DNA of 10,669 nt from Hirudo medicinalis (GCA_011800805.1 MPNW01000324.1:172264-182932), one strand, 5' to 3'; shown: positions 1 to 6,600, counted from the stretch's first letter. A program made the numbers and translations. The notes: a model not told the origin generated them from the sequence alone.

Positions 1-55
1 CACTTTATTATTATTATTATTAATTATTATTATTGTTATTATTATTATTATTATC

Positions 56-153
<98 letters not shown>

Positions 154-172
154 CATCATTATTATTATAGAT
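1..172. repeat. (TTA/TAA)n trinucleotide microsatellite
   Basis: Almost uninterrupted TTA/ATT triplets, with interspersed ATC variants around 52..85 and 152..158. On the minus strand it lies just downstream of the gene III B-domain donor (GTGAGT at 211..206), so it would be intronic for that gene. The poly-Asn reading frame it creates on the minus strand is a by-product of the repeat. Confidence 0.95.
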
Positions 173-211
173 GTAGACGCTTATGTTGGTATTACCGTTA
201 CCGTGACTCAC

Positions 212-471
212 CTAAACCGTTTATAAGATTAATACAGTCTCTGTTCAAAATGAAATTTGTCACTGAAGGTCTGTCATTCTGCAGTTTTGCAGAGGAAAAG
301 TCCACTGGTTGCATCTGAACCCAGCATTCAGGAGAGGTTTAAACGTCCCAATCAACGCTCCAACATTCGCTAAAACCGATGCAATCCTTGAGACATTCTG
401 CCAAAGTCTTCTTGTCTCTTTGCCCTTTTCCCAGTATGCGATGTTTGCCGTCACAGTCCAAAAATTGAGAT
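212..471 (-). pseudogene. Gene III exon 3: broken class B PAN/apple-like domain
   Basis: Homology to the gene II B exon runs from LNFWTVT to LNRDC, then INGLG and a preserved GTGAGT donor. Four lesions are visible. The acceptor dinucleotide (473..472) reads AA where gene II has AG. The first cysteine codon TGC is TTT (463..461). One base is missing around 441, shifting frame between 'TVTAN' and 'RILGKG'. The Lys/Ser codon of 'DWDV-TSP' is TAA (341..339). Downstream of the shift the other four conserved cysteines and 'VTNFILNRDC' are all still recognisable, so decay is recent. Confidence 0.85.
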
Positions 472-582
472 TTAATTTATTTGAGTGGAGATTATTCGAA
501 CTGCTAAAATAACTAAGAAAATTATCAAGACAATATTTATTTACAATGATTCATTTCGGTCCACATTTGGAATTCGACTTAC

Positions 583-840
583 CTACTCCAGCAGTTATTT
601 TATCACAAGTGAGATCTAGGTGATAATTTGTGACGGAACTCGAGGGTGCCAGCACCACATTTTGGTTCGTGTGCTGGTACCAACACTGAGGTGTGGTTTG
701 TCTGTTCATGTCGACAACGCTGCAAAAGTCGATTTCCTTGTACTTGTTGATGCACTCGACGGCATCGTTAATGTTTTCCGAATGTAGCTTGGGTGTCTGG
801 GTGTTAGTGTAATTACTTTGAACCCAGCACTTCAGTTCAT
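583..840 (-). CDS. Gene III exon 2: class A PAN/apple-like domain
   Basis: 86 codons, open throughout, flanked by TTATTTCAG acceptor and GTAAGT donor, phase 1 at both ends. The domain opens with DELKCWVQ and closes with SSVTNYHLDLTC, then ITAGVG at the donor. Five of the six PAN cysteines are present. The third (C2-x3-C3) is Tyr, TAC at 742..740, where genes I and II have TGC/TGT, leaving its expected C3-C4 disulphide partner unpaired. This suggests relaxed constraint in an exon that otherwise looks intact. Confidence 0.85.
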
Positions 841-1619
841 CTGAAATAAATAAATGCCATTTGTTCGAGCAACTGTTACTCAAATCAACTTTAAATTTTA
901 AACATTAGGTTGTTCGGAATTCAGTGCAGGCTTTCGATCGTTAACTTCGAAAATCTATTGTGTAGGCTAAGAGTGAACCTAATTAGATTTACAGACAGAG
1001 ATTTAATTGAGACAATTTCTAGGCTTTTAATTCGGGGTTAATTCGGAGATATCAAAGTCTTTTTTTCTTTTTTATCTTTTTGATCGTTGATGATTTGATT
1101 TGATGGTATGGTGTGTCTATGAAGAGATGCTCGAAAAAGTAACCGAAACGTTTGCTGAATATGTTGGGTAAAGGAAAAGTTTGTGACTGAATTCGTTCAA
1201 TTTTTGTATTGTTTATTTTTTTGGGACTGAATTCGTTCAATTTTTGTATTGTTTATTTTTTTGGGACGGTGGGGAGATAGGATAAAACCTCTTCTATTGA
1301 CCTTTGATGGACACATACGTTACAAGAAACTAGGATCGATAAATGTCACATTTTTTACCAAACGAAGTTCGGATAACGACGATATCTTTCGATTTGGTTC
1401 AGTTTGTGCGAATCTCGTTTGAAAATCAAACTTCTTTGACTCTCTACATCGGTTCAAATTGCTTTGAAATTATTGCGATGCTTGTACTTTAAGCTCTTGC
1501 TAATCCTCAAGCAGTTTTGCCATGCATTTGCTTCCATATTGACTCAAGTTTTACATGTAGTTGAACTTATAATGACAAGAACAAATTATTTAACCACTTA
1601 ATCAAATGAAGTTACATAC
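841..1619 (-). other. Gene III intron 1, enlarged
   Basis: GTATGT..CAG intron of 779 nt, against 114 and 131 nt for the homologous introns of genes I and II. It carries an exact 40-bp tandem duplication (1185..1264). No PAN-type exon or recognisable coding segment was found in it on either strand. The extra about 650 nt is unexplained and may be an insertion. Confidence 0.7.
1185..1264. repeat. 40-bp tandem duplication
   Basis: Two identical 40-nt units, 1185..1224 and 1225..1264, each beginning GACTGAATTCGTTCAA. They are followed by three further matching bases (GAC). It lies inside gene III intron 1. Confidence 0.97.
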
Positions 1620-1674
1620 CTATTTGGGAAGCACTAGCCAAATACAGGGTTAACACCAGAGACACAACCTTCAT
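1620..1674 (-). CDS. Gene III exon 1: signal peptide
   Basis: ATG at 1674..1672 opens an 18-residue hydrophobic secretion signal (MKVVSLVLTLYLASASQI), with likely cleavage after ASA. It ends in phase 1 at a good donor, G|GTATGT. The split codon joins to AT of the A exon to give Asp, so the mature protein starts near SQIDELKCW. A CAG about 8 nt upstream of the ATG, preceded by a pyrimidine-rich tract (TGCTTTCACAG), suggests a 5'UTR intron. The homologous exons of genes I and II sit in the same place relative to their A exons. Confidence 0.85.
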
Positions 1675-2430
1675 CGTTATATGCCTGTGAAAGCACGTTA
1701 AAGTTAACCAATATCAGATTTAATTGGTTTTGTTTTCTCGAATAAAAATAAAGTTGAAAACACTTTGAAACCACGAGCTCAATGGGAAAATAATTTATCA
1801 AAGATCCCGTGAACACAAATACATTTACTGGAGAGATTCATTGGTAAACGTTTAAGAAAATCAGAGACTGGAGATAAGTTGAGTTCAGGGAAGCACTAAC
1901 AAAACTGGACAGAATTGATGTTTCAACGCTCCACGTTTTCCTCAGCCCTCTTTATGACAACGTTCATAAGCAAGTTGAAATTCAAAATTTAATTTGAGGA
2001 GAAACTACTGACAAACGAAGAAACGCTCCAAAGTTTGTAACGTTGAAGAGATTCACAAATAGTTTTGGGGAACACTTGCCAGAGAAATACTTTATCAATA
2101 TCGCTATTAACCTGACTTATAGAAATTCAAGTAACTCTTCTCATTATCTCCAACTTAAGGCCACTTGTCTGCCAGTTTCTGTAACAAAACGCAACAAAGC
2201 GGTCATGAAAGCCTGCTTACTGTTTCTTCACAGCTAGAAAATGGCAGGTTAACATTAATACCAACATACCAACTCTTAGCGTTTAGACAATAATCGTTCG
2301 CTCAATTAATCCTTTAAAAAAACAAGACGAGAACAGAACATATCAAACCAAATTTATCACTTTCCACTTTGCTCACGCAAACTAATAAGGTCAATTAATC
2401 TCACACGCCAACAAGTGCAGTGTAATCAAC
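1675..2430. other. Intergenic, gene II 3' side to gene III 5' side
   Basis: No supported gene. It should hold the gene III promoter and any 5'UTR exon (minus strand) but no clear core promoter was recognised. A 64-codon plus-strand frame at 2043..2237 has no recognisable motif and no partner exons. Confidence 0.5.
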
Positions 2431-2436
2431 TTTATT
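2431..2436 (-). terminator. Candidate poly(A) signal of gene II
   Basis: AATAAA on the minus strand, 93 nt downstream of the gene II stop codon (TAA, 2531..2529). Position and hexamer fit a polyadenylation signal, but AT-rich DNA makes chance hexamers common. Confidence 0.4.
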
Positions 2437-2528
2437 TCATTCGATACTTTGATAAATAAAGATGATTATGAATCGAATTTACTCAGCTTATCTTGATAGT
2501 TTATCTCTAGAAATTGGCAAATACAATT

Positions 2529-2794
2529 TTATGGACTGCATTGTCTGCGCGGGATATAAGAATAAACTCGTCTCATTTCTGTGAAATCAAGCATATTGAT
2601 AGGTTCTAGCACATGAAGACACGGCCTGTCGATCATTGGCAATGGCGTGAAAACAGCGGCTCCGCATCTGTAATTCAAGAAACATTTTCCAAGGCATTTC
2701 TTCAGTGTTTTGACCGATGGAACCACTGTGATACCTGCTCCAGAGTAGCTGGTGTCATTTTGAAAAAACCAACAAGGAGACATTTCTGCAAATG
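2529..2794 (-). CDS. Gene II exon 5: class D PAN/apple-like domain and stop
   Basis: Terminal exon ending TAA at 2531..2529. It begins near SPCWFFQNDTSYSGAG, contains C-x3-C-x5-C (CLGKCFLNYRC), RPCLH and ends RRQCSP. All six cysteines are present and an NDT sequon is shared with gene I. Two acceptors are possible. CAG at 2788..2786 is homologous to the gene I site, but yields T|AA = stop. AAG at 2797..2795 yields T|CA and stays in frame through four extra residues. A C10 tract (2805..2814, minus) precedes them. I list the longer exon because only it keeps the domain in frame. Confidence 0.7.
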
Positions 2795-4105
2795 CTTGAA
2801 AATTGGGGGGGGGGAAAGTTGCTATGAATCAAGTTTTAAAATTCCGTTTCATAAATTTAAATTTAATAAATGTTTTACCAATAAATAAATATATATACTG
2901 TGTTTCATCTAATCTTACATGAGGCAATCTTAAGGCTTGCTTCATATTCATCCCGGTTGAAGAAGAAATTCAAACCATCCTCGTTCTCGAACAATCTCCA
3001 CCTCTGCACTTCGAATGATTCTGTCTTAGCCCAACAGGGTGGCTCAGCAGACGGAATGTAATCAAACATGTTGCACAGATTATGAAATTTACAGTATTCC
3101 ATACAAGACCGAATATCCCACTTGTCGACTGGACTGAGTGAAGGGTATTCCATGCCATCGGATATGATCCAAAATTTCACATCTGATTTCAATGGCATAG
3201 TCTCAATGTTTTAAGGGAATTTTAAATTCCAACAATAACATCAGACGTCTTAACGAATATCACTCCACTCGAGTTTGACTGCTCGGACTCACCTAAACCG
3301 GCTATGAGTTCCAGACAGTTTCTGTTCAAAACGAAATTAGTTACCGAAGGACTCTTTATTTTTGGCGAGGAAACATCCAGCGGCTGACTCTGAACCCAAC
3401 ACATTGGAGAAGTACTGACGTCCCAGTCGACGCTCCAACAACCATTTATTTTGATGCATTCTTCAAAGCAATCGGCTAAAGAGTCAAGATCTACTTTTCT
3501 CTTTCCCATTATGCGATATCCTGGCGTCACAGTCCAGCAACTGAGGTCTGTTTTAAATCGTAGCAAATTATTTAAACTGCTAAAATAACTAAATAAATTG
3601 CCATCATTTAAATTTAGTCCACACTCGGATTTCGACTTACCAACTCCAGCAGTTATTTCTCCACACGTTGGATCGTATAATAAATAATTTGTGACATAAT
3701 TCGAATATATCAAACTGTCCACATTTGGAGCGATCGTGTTCTCGCTCTGCATCCAACACCAAGGACGGGATCTGTTGTAGACCATGGCAACGATGTGACA
3801 AAACTCTTTTTCCCTACATTTCTTGACACAATCCACTACGTCCACAATGTTCTCCCCTCGTACCACGCTCTGTGGTTTTTGCTGCCTCTTTTGAGTCCAG
3901 CACTTTAGTTCGTCTGAAATTGATTTCATTTATTCAAATATCGATCATTTTTTAAAAGTTAGAAAGTTAAAATTCTAATATTGGATTTTTCTCAGATAAA
4001 TAAAATAATTTATTTCGGGAATTAAATCAAATAATTTCTCTCGCATATTTGAGATCCAGCAGTGAAATGCAGCAACGATAGCAGAACGACCGTCTTGAAC
4101 ATCAT
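2529..4105 (-). CDS. Gene II: secreted four-domain PAN/apple-like protein, splicing marginal
   Basis: Five exons: 4105..4045 (signal), 3913..3641 (A), 3547..3293 (B), 3182..2919 (C) and 2794..2529 or 2785..2529 (D). All junctions are phase 1. The encoded protein would be about 372 aa: signal 1-20, A 21-111, B 112-196, C 197-284, D 285-372. It should be secreted and disulphide-rich. PAN/apple domains generally bind proteins or carbohydrates, but the ligand here is unknown. Two oddities bear on function. Intron 1 has no GT anywhere and must use GC (4044..4043) as donor. At the C-D junction, the better AG produces TAA; only an AG 9 nt upstream keeps the frame into D. The protein may therefore be the full four-domain form, a 284-aa three-domain form, or not made. 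Coding frames of all five exons are otherwise open. Confidence 0.75.
2919..3182 (-). CDS. Gene II exon 4: class C PAN/apple-like domain
   Basis: 88 codons between a GAAATCAG acceptor and GTAAGA donor. Starts DVKFWIISDG, where classes A, B and D have CW. Keeps C-x3-C-x5-C (CMEYCKFHNLC) and PPCWA, and ends NRDEYEASLKIAS, with no cysteine where the other classes have a final C. So only C2-C5 remain. The last exon base is T (G in gene I), which matters for the next junction. Confidence 0.85.
3293..3547 (-). CDS. Gene II exon 3: class B PAN/apple-like domain
   Basis: 85 codons, TTTAAAACAG acceptor, GTGAGT donor, phase 1 both ends. Begins DLSCWTVTPGYRIMGKR and has C-x3-C-x5-C, then SVDWDVSTSPMCWVQ, SVTNFVLNRNC and ending LIAGLG. 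Six cysteines as expected for PAN/apple. The upstream intron (3640..3548, 93 nt) is a multiple of three without a stop, so the A and B exons form one continuous open frame; paralogy shows the junctions. Confidence 0.88.
3548..3640 (-). other. Gene II A-B intron, open reading frame
   Basis: GTAAGT..CAG intron of 93 nt with no in-frame stop. Retention would add 31 codons, including NLFSYFSSLNNLLRF, between A and B. The gene III counterpart has TGA 10 codons in, so openness is not conserved. Confidence 0.8.
3641..3913 (-). CDS. Gene II exon 2: class A PAN/apple-like domain
   Basis: 91 codons between ATTTCAG acceptor and GTAAGT donor, phase 1 both ends. All six PAN cysteines are present: ELKCW; then C-x3-C-x5-C in the DCVKKCREKEFC segment; WCWMQ; and DPTC before ITAGVG. 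An in-frame ATG lies in the intron upstream (3929..3927). It could mislead a gene finder into a signal-less start; I do not use it. Confidence 0.88.
4045..4105 (-). CDS. Gene II exon 1: signal peptide
   Basis: Two adjacent ATGs (4105..4103 and 4102..4100) open MMFKTVVLLSLLHFTAGSQI, a typical signal peptide with likely cleavage after TAG. The following T|GCGAGA lies exactly where gene I has T|GTAAGT. Taking GC as donor gives a phase-1 T + AC = Tyr, the same residue as in gene I. Reading on instead of splicing reaches TAA within eight codons. Confidence 0.75.
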
Positions 4106-4164
4106 GAGTTTGAATAATAGAATCGCATCAGCCCATCATCAGCGGTTTATCGTTAGCGATAACA

Positions 4165-4171
4165 CTTATAT
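4165..4171 (-). promoter_or_regulatory. Candidate TATA box of gene II
   Basis: ATATAAG on the minus strand, about 60 nt upstream of the gene II ATG with no obvious intron between. Spacing would put the start site near 4137. Position-only evidence in AT-rich DNA. Confidence 0.3.
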
Positions 4172-4247
4172 TTTCGCACTCTTTTCAGATTTGTTCTCAG
4201 CTAAGCTACTCTAGCTTGACTTGGGGGGCGGATATAATTCGTAAAAG

Positions 4248-4320
4248 ATGGAGACATGATTCTACAACAGATACTTGCCATCTGTAAAAGTAGAGGCCTT
4301 AACCACTGGACAAGAAGATG
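4248..4320 (-). repeat. tRNA-derived (SINE-like) fragment
   Basis: On the minus strand TTGTCCAGTGGTTAAGG matches a tRNA D-arm / RNA polymerase III A box. About 45 nt later TGTAGAATCATG resembles a degenerate B box (GGTTCGAATC). The span is 73 nt, tRNA-sized, but the ends do not pair into an acceptor stem and the anticodon arm is poor, so it is not a working tRNA. A tRNA-derived SINE head or tRNA pseudogene fits best. A SINE body, if any, would extend towards 4200. Confidence 0.45.
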
Positions 4321-4845
4321 CCAACTTTGGGGTGTCACAGGCTGGATATTTTTCAGGGATAAATTTTTAAAATATAAAAATATTAACACGATACTTGGAT
4401 AATGTTTGACCACAAGATGTGGCCATTTTCGCAATTTTAAACTGTAGCGCCCTCAGAAACCACAGGTCATCGAATTACACCCTAATGATTGGATAAATGA
4501 AGCGATAGTTATGATGAAGTTTAAATTGTGAGCATAAAAGTTTGCAAATGTTCTTGAAATTCCAAATAGTTTTCTGAAAATTTTATCAACCATTTGTTAT
4601 TTTTCTTTCGTATTTAGCAGGTCACACCATATTTAGACTACTGATGACATAGCAGAACAAAAAATACTTGGAAGATGCTTTATTAACTTATCAATTTGAT
4701 AAATAACAAAGTTTCAACTTATAATTCCAATTATAATTTTTAACCCCAGAAAAACCTTAACCACAAATGTTTGCAGAGCTTTTAAAATCATCAAGAGATT
4801 ATATGGAGGAAAACCTTGCACAGTGGCAAAGTATTTTTCAAATTA

Positions 4846-4860
4846 TTTAATGTTTTTATT
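4846..4860 (-). terminator. Poly(A) signals of gene I, one overlapping the stop codon
   Basis: AATAAA at 4860..4855 overlaps the TAA stop (4858..4856). ATTAAA follows at 4851..4846. If used, the 3'UTR would be only some 10 to 30 nt. Confidence 0.5.
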
Positions 4861-5118
4861 TCATGCCGGAACAATCTCTATTCGGGACATAGGCGGTAAC
4901 TCCCTCCTTGTCCGGGAACTTTGTCATATCAATCTCCCCCTCCACGTGAGAGCATGGGTCACTTGACGATGGCTGGAAAGTGGCTGCTCCACATGAAGAC
5001 GTACTGAAGCATAGATCGAGGCATTTATTCAAACCTTTGACCGAGGGAACTACTTTGAGACCTGCTCCAGAGTAAGTAGTGTCATTTTGGAAGAGCCAGC
5101 AAGAACTATCCTCTACAA
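4856..5118 (-). CDS. Gene I exon 5: class D PAN/apple-like domain and stop
   Basis: Terminal exon ending TAA at 4858..4856. It reads VVEDSSCWLFQNDTTYSGAG, then CLDLCFSTSSC, DPCSH and VPNRDCSGMK. Six cysteines. Two acceptors six bases apart (CACACAG and TTGTAG) are both phase-compatible and differ by two residues; the second aligns with the gene II site. Confidence 0.85.
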
Positions 5119-6483
5119 CTGTGTGACAAGATTAATGGAGGCGTAATCCAGTTATTGTTAATTATTTCGATATTCCATAACTATTATAAAGTGCAAATCT
5201 TACCTGACACAGAAACACTAGCAAGACTTGCTTCATATTCTTTGCGCAGCAAGAAGAAATTATAGCACGTCCTACTCTCTACCAGTTTGCCCCTCAATAT
5301 TGAAAAAGGGCTCGTTTGAGCCCAGCAGGGTGGTTTGGTTGGAGGATCAAAGTCAAACATGTTGCAATTTTCATTATTAAGGCAGTAATTAATGCAAGAC
5401 TGAAGGTCCCACTGATTAACTTGAACAAGTCCGGGAGATGCGTATCCAGTGAGAGCGGACACCCTCCAAAATCTCAGGTCTATAATTTTCAAATGGTTTT
5501 TTGTTAAAGTAATTTGAATTTGAAACTGAATATCCTCACACTTTTACAGCATTTAACGTTTTCATTGTCTTTATTTTTATAATAAAACTTTTTATAAACA
5601 TTTACAACTGATGACGTAATTATTTATTTAGTTGTCATTTTCATAATTAACGACTCACCTACACCGGCAGTAAGTTTAAGACAATCTCTGTTCAGGATGA
5701 AATTAGTAACTGTGTCTCTAGCAACAAGTTTGGACAAGGACACCTCCATAGGATTCGTTTGAACCCAACAACTAGGAGAAGTTTTCACGTCCCAGTCGAC
5801 TGCCCAGCAATCTTGCCGGCTTATGCATTCGCTAAGGCAATCGCCCAAAGTTTTTCGATTAGTTTGTGTCAGTCCCATTATCTGATGGGCCGGTGTCACG
5901 GTCCAACAGTTCAGATCTGTTTAAAAGATCAGTCTAATAAAGTTAGTAGATTATTAATGAAATAATTCATTAGTGAAGTTATGGTATTCAACAAATTATT
6001 TTAAATTGTAATTTTCAAATTTTTTTCCCGCCTACCAACTCCTCTGGTTATTTCTCCACAAGTGGGATTGTACAAGTAATTTGTAACTGTATTCATGGGT
6101 CGTAAGTCTTTCTCATTTGCCACAAAGTTTCTGTTTTGTTGATACCAGCAATTACCCCTAGTGTTGGTATCTATGTCAACAGCATGGCAAAAGTCGTTCT
6201 CTCTGCACTTCTTGATGCATTCTATGGTGTCATCAATTGCCGAATTTTGCAGCCCTGGTCCTGCGTAATGTGTTTTGTTCCTTTGTGTCCAGCACTTCAA
6301 TTCGTCTGAAAGAAGTATTGAACATTTTATTCAACAGGCAACTATGAAATTGGAATCAGCGGCTCGTAAGTGCTAAGGGAAATAAATTGGACGTGAATCA
6401 AAGAAATATAGTCACTTACAAAATTGAGAGCCGGAGACCAAACACAGCACCGACAACAAATAGAAGATAGACTCCAGCGCCAT
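4856..6483 (-). CDS. Gene I: secreted four-domain PAN/apple-like protein
   Basis: Five exons: 6483..6420 (signal), 6305..6036 (A), 5916..5659 (B), 5479..5204 (C) and 5118..4856 (D). Splicing gives one 376-residue open frame: signal 1-21, A 22-111, B 112-197, C 198-289, D 290-376. There is no transmembrane segment after the signal peptide, so the product should be extracellular. The six-cysteine C-x3-C-x5-C domains match the PAN/apple family, known for protein or carbohydrate binding in adhesion and protease-associated proteins. No enzymatic domain is visible, so a binding or matrix role is inferred. Sequons include NKT in A and NDT in D. One donor (A-B, GTAGGC) is weaker than in the paralogues; all other sites are good. 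This is the best-preserved member and the natural reference for the array. Confidence 0.85.
5204..5479 (-). CDS. Gene I exon 4: class C PAN/apple-like domain
   Basis: 92 codons, AAAATTATAG acceptor, GTAAGA donor, phase 1 both ends. Starts DLRFWRVS (no first cysteine), keeps CINYCLNNENC and KPPCWAQ, and ends YNFFLLRKEYEASLASVSVS, with no final cysteine. An extra cysteine sits in the SRTCYNFF segment. Same double loss as in gene II. Confidence 0.87.
5659..5916 (-). CDS. Gene I exon 3: class B PAN/apple-like domain
   Basis: 86 codons, TTTAAACAG acceptor and GTGAGT donor. Starts DLNCWTVTP and shows CLSECISRQDC, AVDWDVKTSPSCWVQ and TVTNFILNRDC, ending TAGVG. Complete six-cysteine set. Closest in layout to the gene II B exon and to the decayed gene III B exon. 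Confidence 0.88.
6036..6305 (-). CDS. Gene I exon 2: class A PAN/apple-like domain
   Basis: 90 codons, TTCTTTCAG acceptor, phase 1 both ends. Six cysteines: ELKCW, then C-x3-C-x5-C (CIKKCRENDFC), NCWYQQN and NPTC, ending GEITRGVG at the donor. The donor GTAGGC is weaker than the GTAAGT of genes II and III, so some intron retention is conceivable. Reading through reaches a TAA at 6003..6001. Confidence 0.87.
6420..6483 (-). CDS. Gene I exon 1: signal peptide
   Basis: ATG at 6483..6481 opens MALESIFYLLSVLCLVSGSQF with a hydrophobic core and likely cleavage after VSG. Strong donor T|GTAAGT, phase 1; T + AC of the next exon gives Tyr, leading into YELKCW. TTACAG two bases upstream of the ATG suggests a 5'UTR intron (6550..6486) with donor TTTAG|GTGATT. 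Confidence 0.88.
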
Positions 6484-6485
6484 GT

Positions 6486-6600
6486 CTGTAAGATATAAAC
6501 TTAAATTTAACAAGCAAACAATTCAAACTTCAAACATAGAATTTAATCACCTAAATCCAGAAGCATTCACAACGTGGACAAAATTGCGGTTTATATTAAT
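6486..6600 (-). promoter_or_regulatory. Gene I 5' region: possible 5'UTR intron and TATA box
   Basis: TATAAA at 6595..6590 on the minus strand lies upstream of a TTTAG|GTGATT donor (6551/6550) whose matching acceptor TTACAG ends at 6486. Alternatively transcription starts further up, near the TATATAT run at 6703..6711. Pattern evidence only. Confidence 0.3.

Larger units (their letters stand above)
212..1674 (-). pseudogene. Gene III: decayed PAN/apple-domain gene (signal + A + broken B), runs off left edge
   Basis: Third tandem copy of the array. A signal-peptide exon (1674..1620) joins in phase 1 to an A-domain exon (840..583). This is followed by a B-domain exon (471..212) that is no longer usable. 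The B exon has an AA instead of AG acceptor, the first cysteine replaced by Phe, a 1-nt deletion near 441 and an in-frame TAA at 341..339. C and D exons, if present, would lie left of the window. The A-B intron (582..472) still resembles that of gene II, including a shared stretch TTAGTTATTTTAGCAGTT, so II and III are recent duplicates. The first part could still make a short secreted protein by reading into the A-B intron to TGA at 553..551 (114 aa). Two independent reading-frame lesions make a single sequencing error an unlikely explanation, though assembly error is not excluded. Confidence 0.8.
4106..4845. other. Intergenic, gene I to gene II
   Basis: Contains the gene II upstream region, a tRNA-derived fragment (4248..4320) and AT-rich filler. 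A 77-codon minus frame at 4434..4201 overlaps the tRNA-like sequence and is not a credible gene. Confidence 0.5.

Noticed and set aside
20..211. Minus-strand poly-Asn open frame
   Set aside because: It is the translation of the TTA/TAA microsatellite and lies in the presumed B-C intron of gene III.
260..454. Minus-strand 64-codon frame beginning MTANIAYW
   Set aside because: It is the shifted frame of the broken gene III B exon; the conserved residues lie in the other frame after the 1-nt deletion.
309..512. Plus-strand frame opposite the gene III B exon
   Set aside because: Antisense shadow of the B-domain homology; no motif. The same applies to plus frames at 2613..2888, 5316..5507, 5759..5965 and 9699..9914.
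1052..1240. Minus-strand 62-codon Lys-rich frame
   Set aside because: Intronic, overlaps the 40-bp tandem duplication, no family resemblance.
2043..2237. Plus-strand 64-codon frame
   Set aside because: No recognisable motif, signal or neighbouring exon; chance length in AT-rich DNA.
2970..3158. Second minus-strand frame within the class C exon of gene II
   Set aside because: Alternative frame of the real exon; lacks the cysteine pattern conserved with gene I.
3927..3929. In-frame ATG giving a gene II start without a signal peptide
   Set aside because: It lies in intron 1 just before the conserved acceptor; paralogues and the signal exon at 4105..4045 favour the spliced start.
4201..4434. 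Minus-strand 77-codon frame
   Set aside because: Runs through the tRNA-derived fragment; protein has no recognisable features.
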